DNA of 64,000 nucleotides, from the NCBI RefSeq assembly GCF_947503795.1, contig NZ_CANNEZ010000001.1, positions 1,789,001 through 1,853,000 of the forward strand, written 5' to 3'. The position numbers were made by a program, and so were the translations under genes. The DNA is from an uncultured Jannaschia sp. (GTDB taxonomy: Bacteria; Pseudomonadota; Alphaproteobacteria; Rhodobacterales; Rhodobacteraceae). This document shows, piece by piece, positions 1-8,907 of the stretch. The notes below the pieces were generated by a model. That model was not told where the DNA came from. It ran no database searches and worked only from the letters and a program-made list of their open reading frames with translations. Position 1 is the stretch's first letter, and each line of letters starts with the position of its first letter.

Positions 1-63
1 GAATACCCGGTCGAGCCGTCGGATCAGGTGTCGCGCGGGTTCCAGCTGAAGGCGGCCGAATAG
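1..63 (+). CDS. C-terminal fragment of an unidentified protein
   Basis: An open frame enters from the left edge and stops at TAG (61-63), giving the last 20 residues of a protein that ends in GFQLKAAE. The codon use fits the region and the next gene starts 106 bp later on the same strand. Too little is present to name a family. Confidence 0.5.
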   Translation, partial: EYPVEPSDQVSRGFQLKAAE

Positions 64-169
64 GCCGACGCCCCAGGCATCCGCACGGCGATCGCTGGGA
101 CGGCGCGTCCCGCCTCGACAGGCTGCGCCCGCGCCCTACCTCTCGCCTCCCAGAGCGGAGGGCAACATC

Positions 170-1273
170 TTGAAAATCCTGCACATCGCCGGTGCCACCA
201 CGACGCGCTTCTACCGCGACCTGTCCCTGACCTATCAGCGCAATTGCGTGACACCCGAGGGCACGACCGCCGCCCTCCTGGTGGTCGAGCCGGATGGCGG
301 GCTCGCGTGGGACGGGCGCCCCGTGACGCTGGCCCGCGCGTTGGATCTGGCGGCGGGATACGACGTGGTCGTCCCGCATCTCTTCTGTCCCGACGGCATG
401 ACGACGTGGCGCAGCCTGTTCGAGACGGCGCTGGGCATCCCCGTGGTCGGCCCGCCGCTGGCCGCGACCGTCACCTCGACGTCGAAGCTGGCGACCAAGG
501 CGCTGGCCGAAGCGTCCGGGGTGCGCGTGCCGGCCTCGGTCCGCGTGACGGACGCGGCCGACCTGCCGGACGTCGCTTTGCCCGCCATCGTGAAGCCCGA
601 CCGCGAGGACAACTCGCTGGGGCTGACGCTCGTGCGGACCCGCGACGACCTCGCCCCGGCGGTCGAGGCGGCGCTCGAACATGACGCGACCGCGCTGATC
701 GAAGCGTACATTCCCGGCCGCGAGGTGCGCGTCGGCGTGATCGAGGACCCCACGCCGCGCGTCCTGCCGATCCTCGAATACCACGTCACGCCCGACCACC
801 CGATCCGCGAGCGGGCCGACAAGGTCGCGCTCGACGAGACCGGCACTGTGACCATGGGCGCATGGGAACATCCGACGCTGGACACGAGCTGTCCGGCCGC
901 CTTGGCGGCAGACACACACGCCCAGCTTTGCGACGCGGCGCAGACGATGCACGCGGCGCTTGGCGGGCGGGACTACTCTCTCTTCGACTTTCGCATCCAT
1001 GCCGATACCGGCGTGCCCTACCTGCTCGAAGCCTGCAGCTTCTGGACCTTCACGCCCGTCTCCGTGATCTCGCGGATGCTGGCCGCAGAAGGCTCCGATC
1101 TGACCGATGCGGCGCTGGCGATGTGGCGGCGCGCGGCGGCCCGCCGTGCGAGCGCCACCTGTGCCGGAACTCGAGGCATGGTGGACCCGCGGGGCGTTGA
1201 TGGCCCGACACCGCCATCCCTTGCCGCGATGGCGGGCGCGGGTCCCGTCCACCAGATCCCGCCGATGGTCTGA
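170..1273 (+). CDS. ATP-grasp protein related to D-alanine-D-alanine ligase
   Basis: The 367-residue product resembles ATP-grasp ligases of the D-Ala-D-Ala ligase group, which join a carboxylate to an amine through an acyl phosphate. Visible landmarks are a lysine-bearing segment (STSKLATKALAEASGVRVP), a central grasp strand with AIVKPDREDNSLGLTLV, and the C-terminal metal/ATP region with FDFRIHADTGVPYLLEACSF. The last 50 or so residues are Arg/Ala/Pro-rich and look unlike the core. The start is TTG with a GGAG box 9 nt upstream; no better start lies nearby. It need not be the cell-wall Ddl, since the N-terminal peptide differs from canonical Ddl and no mur genes adjoin it, so the substrate is unknown. 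Confidence 0.7.
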   Translation: MKILHIAGATTTRFYRDLSLTYQRNCVTPEGTTAALLVVEPDGGLAWDGRPVTLARALDLAAGYDVVVPHLFCPDGMTTWRSLFETALGIPVVGPPLAATVTSTSKLATKALAEASGVRVPASVRVTDAADLPDVALPAIVKPDREDNSLGLTLVRTRDDLAPAVEAALEHDATALIEAYIPGREVRVGVIEDPTPRVLPILEYHVTPDHPIRERADKVALDETGTVTMGAWEHPTLDTSCPAALAADTHAQLCDAAQTMHAALGGRDYSLFDFRIHADTGVPYLLEACSFWTFTPVSVISRMLAAEGSDLTDAALAMWRRAAARRASATCAGTRGMVDPRGVDGPTPPSLAAMAGAGPVHQIPPMV

Positions 1274-1293
1274 GCGCGGTTAAAGAACGGAAA

Positions 1294-1320
1294 AGGGCCG
1301 CGCCAGCCCGGCGCGGCCCT
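1294..1320. terminator. Rho-independent terminator between the ATP-grasp gene and bioY
   Basis: An 11-bp perfect stem (AGGGCCGCGCC / GGCGCGGCCCT) with a 5-nt loop lies between the convergent ATP-grasp gene and bioY. It is flanked by AAAA on one side and CGATTT on the other, so it could work in both directions. Confidence 0.7.
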
Positions 1321-1342
1321 CGATTTCGGCGATAGCGCCGGA

Positions 1343-1939
1343 TCAGGCGTCGCGGCGCGCCGCCAGCGCCCGGCGACCGCCGGTCACGATCAACGCGGCC
1401 AGCACGGCCTTGACCGCATCACCCAGCAGGAACGGGGCCACCCAGCCCGACCAGAGAGCCGCGGCGGAGGTCGAGGCCCAGCCTGCTTCGATGCCCGCGG
1501 CGCTGGCGACGGCATATGGCCAGGCCACGCCCGGAAGGTAGATTGCGGCGGCCGCCAGCAGCGACGCGCCGATCATCACGACGAGCCCGCGCCCGGCGGC
1601 GAGCCCGGCAATGTAGGCCATCGCCACGAAGCCCAGGAGGAAGCCGCCCGTCGGCCCGGCCAGATAGGCGAGACCCGCGCCGCCATTGGCGAAGACCGGC
1701 AGGCCCATCGCTCCCTCGGCGAGGTAGGCCAGCACGGTGATTGCGCCCAGGCGCGCGCCCAGCGTCAGGCCGATGGTCAGGATCGCGAGACCCTGCAGCG
1801 TCAGGGGAACCGGGAAGAACGGGATGCTGACCTGCGCGGCCAGCGCGATGAGCACCGTCCCCGCCGCGACCAGAGCGACCTTGCGGCCCAGGGACCATTG
1901 GTTCGGCGTCGACGCGACAGCCTGCATGTTCTGGGTCAT
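1343..1939 (-). CDS. bioY: Biotin transporter BioY (ECF S-component)
   Basis: The 198-residue, very hydrophobic protein matches BioY, the membrane biotin-binding subunit of energy-coupling-factor transporters. It shows the family segments VSIPFFPVPLTLQGLAI near the N-terminus, LAYLAEGAMGLPVFANGG and AYLAGPTGGFLLGF in the middle, and six or so membrane spans. The ATG at 1939 is preceded by GGAGG at 6-7 nt. No bioM/bioN genes are adjacent, so BioY may act alone or share an ECF module elsewhere. It is divergent from the SDR gene, and the spacer holds a possible -35 TTGACA (1993-1998, minus strand) but no convincing -10 box. Confidence 0.92.
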   Translation of the reverse strand: MTQNMQAVASTPNQWSLGRKVALVAAGTVLIALAAQVSIPFFPVPLTLQGLAILTIGLTLGARLGAITVLAYLAEGAMGLPVFANGGAGLAYLAGPTGGFLLGFVAMAYIAGLAAGRGLVVMIGASLLAAAAIYLPGVAWPYAVASAAGIEAGWASTSAAALWSGWVAPFLLGDAVKAVLAALIVTGGRRALAARRDA

Positions 1940-2044
1940 CACGGACCTCCTGTTGAATATCTCGCGCATCTTTTCCGCCGCGCGCCGCCCCGTGTCAACG
2001 CGCCCCCGCTTGATGCCGCGCCCCGCTCGTGGCACGGGGCGGGC

Positions 2045-2707
2045 ATGACTGATCGTCCCGACCTCGCGCTTGTCACCGGCGCCTCGCGCGGCCTCGGCGC
2101 CGCCATCGCCGAACGGCTCGCCGCCGCCGGCACCCATGTCGTCGCCGTCGCCCGCACCCAGGGCGCGCTCGAGGAGCTGGACGATCGCATCCAGGCCGCA
2201 GGCGGTGCCGCGACGCTGGCTCCGATGGACATCACCGTCGCCGCCGCGATGCAGCAGCTCTGCCGGGGCATCCACGACCGCTGGGGCAAGCTGCCGCTCT
2301 GGGTGCACACGGCGGTCCATGCGACGCCCCTGACGCCCACGACGATGGTCGACGAGCGGGACATGGCGAAGGCGGTGAACGTGAACGTCACGGCGCTGTC
2401 GCGCTTGATCCCCTATGTCTCGCCGCTGCTGCAGGCGGCAGGCGGGGGGACGGCGGTGTTCTTCGACGACCCGATGCCCCTGCCCTTTTCGGCCGGCTAC
2501 ACCGCGACGAAGGCCGCCCAGCGCGCGATGATCGAGGCGTGGCAGGCCGAGGCGACGACGCAGACTGCGGCGACAGTCCATCTCCTTACGCCGAAGCCCA
2601 TGGGCACGGCGGTCCGCGCCCGGTTCCATCCCGGCGAGGACCGCACCAAGCTCGCGACCCCGGCGGACGAGGCCGCGCGGCTTCTGGGTGAGATCGGGCT
2701 GGGCTGA
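2045..2707 (+). CDS. Short-chain dehydrogenase/reductase
   Basis: A 220-residue SDR-fold oxidoreductase. The N-terminal Rossmann motif TGASRGLGAAIAERLAAAG is present, and the catalytic Y-x3-K occurs as YTATK. The usual NAG motif before the catalytic Ser is replaced by a HTAVHATP segment, and the catalytic Ser region is unusual (FFDDPMPLPFSAGYTATK), so activity or substrate may differ from ordinary SDRs. The protein is slightly short for the family and the C-terminus is LGEIGLG. It is divergent from bioY and convergent with zapA. The substrate cannot be read from sequence. Confidence 0.85.
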   Translation: MTDRPDLALVTGASRGLGAAIAERLAAAGTHVVAVARTQGALEELDDRIQAAGGAATLAPMDITVAAAMQQLCRGIHDRWGKLPLWVHTAVHATPLTPTTMVDERDMAKAVNVNVTALSRLIPYVSPLLQAAGGGTAVFFDDPMPLPFSAGYTATKAAQRAMIEAWQAEATTQTAATVHLLTPKPMGTAVRARFHPGEDRTKLATPADEAARLLGEIGLG

Positions 2708-2713
2708 CGCGCC

Positions 2714-3124
2714 CTAGCCGGCGAGTTCGGCGGCGTCGGCCGCCATCGCCTCGGCCTGTTCGGCCAGCTTGTCGAGCCGGGCGAGGGCCTCGTCGGGGAT
2801 CACCTCGGTCGGCACCTCCTTGATGACCTCGACCGTCTTCGGTTCGGGTGCGGGATGGGCCCGCATCTCGTCGAGAAGCTGGGTCTGCTGGGCCAGCCGC
2901 CGGTCGAGCGCACGCAATTCCTCGTCGGCCGAGATCGTCTTGTCGGCCAGCATCAGCCCCGCCATCAGCAACAGCCGGTCCTGGTTCAGCCGCGCGCCGC
3001 TTTGCGACAGGGCCTTGGCCTCGCGGTCGAGCAGTTCGGCGGCGGCGTTGAGATATCCCTCCTCGCCGTCCTGACAGGCAACGATGAAGGTGCGGTCGCC
3101 GATTTCGATGGTCATGTCAGGCAT
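2714..3124 (-). CDS. zapA: Cell division protein ZapA
   Basis: A 136-residue protein with the ZapA N-terminal domain ([19 protein letters not shown], then [15 protein letters not shown]), followed by a long helical region and an acidic, Ala-rich tail. ZapA cross-links FtsZ protofilaments at the division ring. I place the start at 3124 because GGAGG lies 6 nt upstream; the internal Met at 3115 would be 15 nt away. The start overlaps the stop of the upstream coiled-coil gene by 8 nt, so the two are translationally linked. Confidence 0.85.
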   Translation of the reverse strand: MPDMTIEIGDRTFIVACQDGEEGYLNAAAELLDREAKALSQSGARLNQDRLLLMAGLMLADKTISADEELRALDRRLAQQTQLLDEMRAHPAPEPKTVEVIKEVPTEVIPDEALARLDKLAEQAEAMAADAAELAG

Positions 3125-3536
3125 TGGCCGCCTCCAGCATGGGTTCCAGTTCCGCCAGAAGGGCCTGCATCTCGGCGAGGTCCATGGCGCGCGCGGCGCG
3201 GAGCGCGTCGTTCTCGGCCTTGAGCGAGGCGTCGATGGCACCGTCGGTCTGGGCGCGCAGGTCGGCGCTCGTGGCCGCCATCGCCTCCAGCGCGGCGCGC
3301 AGGCGCACGCCGTCGGCTTCACCCGGCGCATGCGCGGGGTCGGCGGCGGGCGCCCCGGCCTCCAGCTCTGCGATCCGCGCGCGGGCGGCGTCGAGCTCGG
3401 CCTGCAGCCCCTTTGCATCGCCATCGGTCGTCTGGGCGGAGGCGCGGTCCTGCGCGGCCTTCAACGCCCGCGCGGTTGCACCCAGCGCCGCCTGTATGCG
3501 CGCGATCCGCGCGTCGAGTTCCGCCTGCTCCGCCAT
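3117..3536 (-). CDS. Hypothetical coiled-coil protein upstream of zapA
   Basis: A 139-residue acidic, Ala/Glu-rich protein with no membrane span. Almost the whole length is predicted helix with heptad-like spacing (for example [20 protein letters not shown] at the start and [15 protein letters not shown] at the end). It overlaps zapA by 8 nt in the same operon, so a role in the ZapA/FtsZ ring is a reasonable inference. I recognise no named family. It is divergent from tkt; 135 bp separate the two starts. Confidence 0.75.
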   Translation of the reverse strand: MAEQAELDARIARIQAALGATARALKAAQDRASAQTTDGDAKGLQAELDAARARIAELEAGAPAADPAHAPGEADGVRLRAALEAMAATSADLRAQTDGAIDASLKAENDALRAARAMDLAEMQALLAELEPMLEAANA

Positions 3537-3671
3537 CTCGTCCGTCCTCTGAATGGGTCGTGTGGGGCCAATCGACCCCAAACCGTCGCCGGTGTCAAAG
3601 CCCGCGCGCCCCTTGGCTTGCACGCCCGCGCGCCCCCGCCTAGGGAGAGGCAAAGCCCGAGGGAGCATCAT

Positions 3672-5708
3672 ATGACCGACGAGACCACCGGACCCGACCT
3701 CGACGCCCTGCGCGCCGCCAACCCCGGCCATTGGCGCCGCGCCGCCGCGATCCGCACGCTGACGCTCGATGCCGTCGCCGCCGCCAATTCGGGTCATTCG
3801 GGCATGCCGATGGGCATGGCCGACGTCGCCACCGTCCTCTTCGAAAAGCACCTCAAGTTCGACGCCGCGCGCCCCGACTGGCCCGATCGCGACCGGTTCA
3901 TCCTTTCGGCGGGCCACGGATCGATGCTGCTCTACTCGCTGCTGCACCTGACGGGCTATCCCGAGATGACGCTCGACCAGCTCCGCAACTTCCGCCAGCT
4001 CGGCGCGATCACGGCCGGCCACCCTGAATACGGCCACGCGCCGGGCATCGAGGTCACGACCGGCCCGCTCGGCCAGGGCATCGCCACCTCGGTCGGCTTC
4101 GCCATCGCCGAGGAGATCCAGCGCGCCCGCTTCGGCCGCAAGATCGTCGACCACCACACCTGGGTCATCGCGGGTGACGGCTGCCTGATGGAGGGCGTCA
4201 GTCAGGAGGCCATCGCGCTGGCCGGGCACCTACAGCTGAGCCACCTGATCGTCCTCTGGGACGACAACGGCATCACCATCGACGGCAAGGTCTCGATCTC
4301 GGACAGCACCGACCAGCGGCAGCGCTTCAAGGCAAGCGGCTGGGACGTGATCGAGGTGGACGGGCACGACCCCGAGGCCATCGACGCCGCCCTGACCGAC
4401 GCCAAGAAGGGCAAGAAGCCCACGATGGTCGCCTGCAAGACGCATATCGCCATCGGGTCGAGCGCGCAGGACACGTCCAAGGGGCACGGCGCGCTGACCG
4501 ATCCCGACCTGATCGCGGCCACCAAACGCGCCTATGGCTGGGAGGCCGCGCCGTTCGAGATCGCGCCCGACCTCAAGGCCGAATGGGAGGAGATCGGCGC
4601 CCGCGGCTCCGAGGCCCGCGCCGAGTGGGAGGTCCGCTTCGCCGAGCTGGGCCGGGGCAAGCGCGACCAGTTCGAGCGCGCCCTGCGCGGCGAGGCGCCG
4701 AAGAAGCTCTCGGCGACCATCAAGGCGATGAAGCGCCAGCTCGTCGAGACGAAGCCCAAGGTCGCCACGCGCCGCTCGTCCGAAATGGTGCTGGAGATCG
4801 TGAACCCGATCATGCCCGAGACGATCGGCGGCTCGGCGGACCTCACCGGGTCGAACAACACGCTGACCGACGACATGGGCATCTTCACGGCCGACAACCG
4901 CGCCGGACGCTACATCTATTTCGGCATCCGCGAGCACGGTATGGCCGCCTGCATCAATGGCATGGCGCTGCATGGCGGGGCCAAGCCCTATGGCGGCACC
5001 TTCTTCGCCTTCACCGACTACGCCCGCCCCGCGATGCGGCTGGCGGCGCTGATGGGCATCCCGTCCACTTTTGTGATGACCCACGATTCCATCGGCCTGG
5101 GCGAGGACGGACCGACCCACCAGCCGGTCGAGCATCTCGCCATCTGCCGCGCGACCCCCAATACCAACACCTTCCGCCCCTGCGACACGACCGAGACCGC
5201 CGAGGCGTGGGAGCTGGCGCTGACCTCCACGCGCACGCCGTCCGTCCTCGTGCTGACGCGGCAGGGTCTGCCGGCCCAGCGCACAGAGTTCTCGAACAAG
5301 AACCTCGTCGCGCAGGGCGCCTACGTAATGGCCGAGGCCGAGGGGAAGCGCATGGCGATCCTCATGGCCACCGGCTCCGAGGTGCATGTCGCCATGGCCG
5401 CGCGCGACCTGCTGCAACAGGACGGGATCGGCACCCGGGTCGTCTCGATGCCCTGCTGGGAGCTCTTCGAGGCGCAGGACGAGAAATACCGCAAGAAGAT
5501 CCTGCCCGCCGGTCCCGTCCGGGTGGCCGTCGAGGCGGCGATCCGCTTCGGCTGGGATCGCTGGCTCTATGGCGAGCGCGGCAAGCGGGAAAAGGGCGCA
5601 TTCGTCGGAATGCACGACTTCGGGGCCTCGGCTCCGGCGGGCGAGCTGTTCGACCATTTCGGCATCACTGCGGAAGCCGTCGCCAAGGCGGCGCGCGAGC
5701 TGCTCTGA
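3672..5708 (+). CDS. tkt: Transketolase
   Basis: A 678-residue transketolase, the thiamine-diphosphate enzyme that moves two-carbon units in the pentose phosphate and Calvin cycles. The N-terminal domain has [15 protein letters not shown] and the ThDP motif GDGCLMEG followed by NGITIDG; the middle domain has [32 protein letters not shown] and [13 protein letters not shown]; the C-terminal domain follows. The ATG at 3672 has GGGAG 7 nt upstream. It heads a run of central carbon genes (two GAPDHs, pgk, fba) interrupted by the NYN and DUF808 genes. No CceR-like palindrome was seen in front of it. Confidence 0.97.
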   Translation: MTDETTGPDLDALRAANPGHWRRAAAIRTLTLDAVAAANSGHSGMPMGMADVATVLFEKHLKFDAARPDWPDRDRFILSAGHGSMLLYSLLHLTGYPEMTLDQLRNFRQLGAITAGHPEYGHAPGIEVTTGPLGQGIATSVGFAIAEEIQRARFGRKIVDHHTWVIAGDGCLMEGVSQEAIALAGHLQLSHLIVLWDDNGITIDGKVSISDSTDQRQRFKASGWDVIEVDGHDPEAIDAALTDAKKGKKPTMVACKTHIAIGSSAQDTSKGHGALTDPDLIAATKRAYGWEAAPFEIAPDLKAEWEEIGARGSEARAEWEVRFAELGRGKRDQFERALRGEAPKKLSATIKAMKRQLVETKPKVATRRSSEMVLEIVNPIMPETIGGSADLTGSNNTLTDDMGIFTADNRAGRYIYFGIREHGMAACINGMALHGGAKPYGGTFFAFTDYARPAMRLAALMGIPSTFVMTHDSIGLGEDGPTHQPVEHLAICRATPNTNTFRPCDTTETAEAWELALTSTRTPSVLVLTRQGLPAQRTEFSNKNLVAQGAYVMAEAEGKRMAILMATGSEVHVAMAARDLLQQDGIGTRVVSMPCWELFEAQDEKYRKKILPAGPVRVAVEAAIRFGWDRWLYGERGKREKGAFVGMHDFGASAPAGELFDHFGITAEAVAKAARELL

Positions 5709-5757
5709 CGGGTCCGCGACGCCGCGATTTCGCCACATGGCCGTGGCAGGTCGGGGC

Positions 5758-6393
5758 ATGGACCTGTCATCCACCCCGCGCGGCGTCGCCCTTTTCATCG
5801 ATGCGGACAACCTCTCCGCGAGGCACGCCGGCGCCCTCCGCGCGGTTGCCGGCCGGCTCGGGCCGCTGCGGATCGTCCGGGCCTACGGGAATGCAAGCCA
5901 CAGCGCGTGGCGGGCGGAACCGGGCATCCGGTTCTGCGACGCCTGGTGCGGCAAGAACGCGGCCGACTTGCTCCTGGCCGTCGAGTCGATGCAGGTCGCG
6001 CTGACGACGGATCCGGGCGCCATCGTGATCGCCACGGCGGACGGCGACTTCCGGCATGTCGCTCTGGCGCTGCGCGAAGCGGGCCGCCGGATCATGGGCA
6101 TCGGGGATGCCAAGGCGCCCGAGACGTTCCGCGCCGCCTGCACCGAGTTCCACGAATTGCCGTCCCCGACCGCAGCCCCGCCGACCATCGAGAGCCGCGT
6201 CGTGGACCTTCTGCGCGAGCGCGGCGGCTCGGTCCCGCTGCCCGAGCTGAACGCCCTCGTCCGCCGGTCCGATCCCACGTTCAGGATCACCGCGACGCCG
6301 GAGAAGAGCTGGCCCAAGTGGATCGACGCGCGGCCCGAGACGTTCCGTCGCGACAAGAAGGGCCCCGCGGCGCGCGTCACTCTCCCGGCCTAA
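5758..6393 (+). CDS. NYN-domain protein with C-terminal OST-HTH/LOTUS-like domain
   Basis: A 211-residue protein. Residues 1-130 or so form a NYN (PIN-like ribonuclease, LabA/DUF88) domain with the acidic cluster FIDADNLS near the N-terminus, KNAADLLLAVESM in the middle and TADGDFRHVALALREAGRRI. Residues 140-205 resemble the LOTUS/OST-HTH fold (VVDLLRERGGSVPLPELNAL, then WPKWIDARPETFRRDKKG), an RNA-binding module. RNA cleavage or binding is inferred from these families. The start at 5758 has AGG 7 nt upstream; an in-frame ATG at 5737 is possible. The stop overlaps the convergent DUF808 stop by 4 nt. Confidence 0.8.
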   Translation: MDLSSTPRGVALFIDADNLSARHAGALRAVAGRLGPLRIVRAYGNASHSAWRAEPGIRFCDAWCGKNAADLLLAVESMQVALTTDPGAIVIATADGDFRHVALALREAGRRIMGIGDAKAPETFRAACTEFHELPSPTAAPPTIESRVVDLLRERGGSVPLPELNALVRRSDPTFRITATPEKSWPKWIDARPETFRRDKKGPAARVTLPA

Positions 6394-7346
6394 TGCGCCG
6401 CCGCGTCGTCCTTCTTGCCGAGCATCCCGAGGACCGCGCCCACCACGGGCATCAGCAGAAGGCCCAGAACGACCCCGATGATGCCGTCCAGCACGGCCGT
6501 GGCCAGCCAGTTGAGGAACCCGCCGTCGGACACGGCAGCGGCCAGCGACTTGACCGTGTCGTAGGGCAGATGCCAGCCGATCTCGTGCAAGGCATGGACG
6601 ACGATGTTGCCGCCGACCCAGAGCATCGCGGCCGTGCCGACGACGGTCAGGCCGGTCATGAAGCCCGGCATCCCCTTGACGATGGCGACCCCGAGGCGGC
6701 GGCCGAAGGACGTCCGGCCCTCTTCGGCCAGGTGCAGGCCCACGTCGTCCGCCTTCACGATCAGCGCGACCGCGCCATAGACTGCGACCGTGATGACGAC
6801 CGCGATGACGCCAAGAACCGCGGCCTTCGTCCAGAGCCCGGCCGTCGGATCGGTCGAGGCCAACGCGATGGTCATGATCTCGGCCGAGAGGATGAAATCC
6901 GTCTTGATCGCACCCTTGACGCGCTGCTCCTCGAGATGGGCGGCGTCGAGGGGCGTGTGCTCGGGGTCCTTGATCTTGGCCAGCGTGTCGTGCGGCACGA
7001 GCCAGTGCCACACCTTCTCGGCCCCCTCGTAACAGAGGTAGAGCCCGCCGAGGATCAGGAACCACGGGATCAGCCACGGCGCGAAGACCGACAGGATCAG
7101 GGCTGCCGGCAGCAGGATCACCAGCTTGTTGAACGCGCTGGCCCGGGCGATCTTCCAGACGATCGGCAATTCGCGGGCGGCGGCGAAGCCGTGGACGTAT
7201 TTCGGGGTCACCGCGGCGTCGTCGATCACCGCGCCCGCCGCCTTGGTCCCGGCCTTGGCGGCCTGCCCGATGATATCGTCGATGCTGGCCGACGCGACCT
7301 TGGCGATGGCCGCCACGTCGTCGAGCAATGCGAGAAGTCCACTCAT
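6390..7346 (-). CDS. DUF808 (YedI-like) inner-membrane protein
   Basis: A 318-residue membrane protein of the DUF808/YedI family, of unknown function. The N-terminus SGLLALLDDVAAIAKVASAS and the segment PKYVHGFAAARELPIVWKIA are typical, followed by several membrane spans and the segment LYLCYEGAEKVWHWL. The C-terminus carries a hydrophobic span and KKDDAAAH. AAGGA precedes the ATG. It converges on the NYN gene with a 4-nt overlap (CTAA), which leaves no room for a terminator between them. Confidence 0.85.
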   Translation of the reverse strand: MSGLLALLDDVAAIAKVASASIDDIIGQAAKAGTKAAGAVIDDAAVTPKYVHGFAAARELPIVWKIARASAFNKLVILLPAALILSVFAPWLIPWFLILGGLYLCYEGAEKVWHWLVPHDTLAKIKDPEHTPLDAAHLEEQRVKGAIKTDFILSAEIMTIALASTDPTAGLWTKAAVLGVIAVVITVAVYGAVALIVKADDVGLHLAEEGRTSFGRRLGVAIVKGMPGFMTGLTVVGTAAMLWVGGNIVVHALHEIGWHLPYDTVKSLAAAVSDGGFLNWLATAVLDGIIGVVLGLLLMPVVGAVLGMLGKKDDAAAH

Positions 7347-7434
7347 GGCGCGCGAATCCTTCCTGTCGTCTGACGGGTGATCTAGCGCCCATCCGTCCGC
7401 ATCAAGGTTCCGCCGCCACGTGACCCGGCGAGGT

Positions 7435-7476
7435 TTAGCGTTAACCGTTACCGCCACCGGCCCGGTTTAACGCTAA
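7435..7476. promoter_or_regulatory. Pair of CceR-like operators upstream of gap1
   Basis: Two near-perfect LacI-type palindromes, TTAGCGTTAA (7435-7444) and TTAACGCTAA (7467-7476), lie 32 bp apart, centre to centre about three helical turns, between the divergent DUF808 and gap1 genes. Both fit TTA-R-CG-Y-TAA. The second sits in a longer imperfect palindrome (7461-7480). This pattern matches what I recall of the alphaproteobacterial carbon regulator CceR; the regulator itself is not in this window. Confidence 0.6.
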
Positions 7477-7560
7477 CGGGATGCCGCCGCATGCCGATTG
7501 TCCGTTGCCCGCCGCGCCGCGCGCCGCCTATCCCGGCCTCGGGGCACAGGGGGGCATGGC

Positions 7561-8559
7561 ATGACCGTCACCATCGGGATCAACGGCTTCGGCCGCATCG
7601 GGCGCTGCACGCTGGCCCATATCGCGAGCGCCGGGCGCAATGACGTCAGCGTCGTGGCCCTCAACGCCACCGGCCCGATCGAGACCAACGCCCACCTCCT
7701 TCGCTATGACAGCGTCCACGGCCGCTACGGCGGCACGGTCCGGGTCGAGGGCGACGCGATCGACCTCGGGCACGGGCCGATCCGGGTGCAGTCGACCTAC
7801 GACCCCGAGACGCTGGACTGGGAGGGGGTAGACGTCGTCCTCGAATGCACGGGCAAGTTCAACCGCCGCGACGCCGCCGCGATCCATCTCGCGCGCGGGG
7901 CCAAGCGGGTGCTGGTCTCGGCCCCCGCGACCGGCGCCGACCTGACCGTGGTCTACGGCGTGAACCATCGCAGCCTCACCACCGACCACCATGTCGCGTC
8001 GAACGCCTCCTGCACGACCAACTGCCTCGCCCCGCTGGCCAAGGTCCTCAACGACGCCATCGGCATCGAGAGCGGAATCATGACCACGATTCACAGCTAT
8101 ACCGGAGACCAGCCGACGCTCGACCGACGCCACGACGACCTCTACCGCGCGCGCGCCGCCGCCATGGCGATGATCCCGACCTCGACCGGCGCGGCGAAGG
8201 CCATCGGCGAAGTCGTGCCCGAGCTTGCGGGCAAGCTCGACGGGACGGCGCTCCGGGTGCCGACGCCCAATGTCTCGGCGGTGGACCTCACCTTCCAGGC
8301 GGGCCGCGACGTCACCGTGGCCGACGTCAATGCCATCGTCGCCGAGGCGGCGGCGGGCCATATGGGTGCGGTGCTGGCCTACGATCCCGAGCCCAAGGTC
8401 TCGATCGACTTCAACCATACGACCCAATCCTGCATCTTTGCGCCCGACCAGACCAAGGTCGTCGGCCGCAGCGTCCGGGTCCTCGCCTGGTACGACAACG
8501 AATGGGGGTTCTCGTGCCGCATGGCCGACGTCGCGGGACATATGGGCCGCCTGATCTGA
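7561..8559 (+). CDS. gap: Glyceraldehyde-3-phosphate dehydrogenase, probably NADP-preferring
   Basis: A 332-residue GAPDH. The Rossmann motif INGFGRIGR, catalytic [13 protein letters not shown] and the substrate loop [16 protein letters not shown] are intact. After the second strand it reads ALNATGPIETNAHL: the Asp that selects NAD+ in catabolic enzymes is Ala36 here, as in GapB-type anabolic GAPDHs, so I infer NADP preference and a gluconeogenic or Calvin role. The start at 7561 follows a G-rich box. It is the first of two tandem paralogues and has two palindromic operators upstream. Confidence 0.95.
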   Translation: MTVTIGINGFGRIGRCTLAHIASAGRNDVSVVALNATGPIETNAHLLRYDSVHGRYGGTVRVEGDAIDLGHGPIRVQSTYDPETLDWEGVDVVLECTGKFNRRDAAAIHLARGAKRVLVSAPATGADLTVVYGVNHRSLTTDHHVASNASCTTNCLAPLAKVLNDAIGIESGIMTTIHSYTGDQPTLDRRHDDLYRARAAAMAMIPTSTGAAKAIGEVVPELAGKLDGTALRVPTPNVSAVDLTFQAGRDVTVADVNAIVAEAAAGHMGAVLAYDPEPKVSIDFNHTTQSCIFAPDQTKVVGRSVRVLAWYDNEWGFSCRMADVAGHMGRLI

Positions 8560-8650
8560 GGCACCCGTCCGTGGCGCAGCGCGCACACCCCGCGCCCGCC
8601 CGGCCCCTGCCCTCTGTCCATCGATGCTGCGCCCTGCGAAGCTTCCCGCC

Positions 8651-8794
8651 ATGACGAACCGTCCCGCCTTCGTGACCGGCCTCGCGCTTCTCGCCTGCGC
8701 GCTGGCCGACATCCTCCTGAACGACACGGGCGTGATCGTCTTCCTCGGGCGTCAACTGATCCGCCTGTCGGACTACATCTCCTTCTGGCGCTGA
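8651..8794 (+). CDS. 47-residue single-span membrane protein between the GAPDH genes
   Basis: ATG 8651 to TGA 8794 encodes 47 residues with one hydrophobic span (FVTGLALLACALADILL), then a short segment VFLGRQLIRLSDYISFWR at the C-terminus. The clean hydrophobic-then-amphipathic layout, codon use like the neighbours and position between two paralogous GAPDH genes argue that it is real. I recall similar short proteins ending in an aromatic FWR motif beside gap genes in other Rhodobacteraceae, but could not check. Function is unknown; it could anchor or sense near the glycolytic genes. Confidence 0.65.
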   Translation: MTNRPAFVTGLALLACALADILLNDTGVIVFLGRQLIRLSDYISFWR

Positions 8795-8852
8795 GCACCC
8801 GACGCATCCTCCGGTTGCACGAATGTCCCACGACATGCTAGCGCCGGAACCG

Positions 8853-8862
8853 TTAGCGGTAA
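8853..8862. promoter_or_regulatory. CceR-like operator upstream of gap2
   Basis: GTTAGCGGTAAC (core TTAGCGGTAA) lies 45 bp before the gap2 start and matches the LacI-type TTA-R-CG-N-TAA pattern seen before gap1 and pdhA. Confidence 0.55.
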
Positions 8863-8907
8863 CGTCCGGTTGCCGCTCGAACGTATCGCCCATCCCCGGA
8901 GGACATC

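Noticed and set aside
1940-2044. BioR operator before bioY
   Set aside because: No TTATMKATAA-like site is present in the bioY/SDR spacer; only a -35-like TTGACA with a poor -10.
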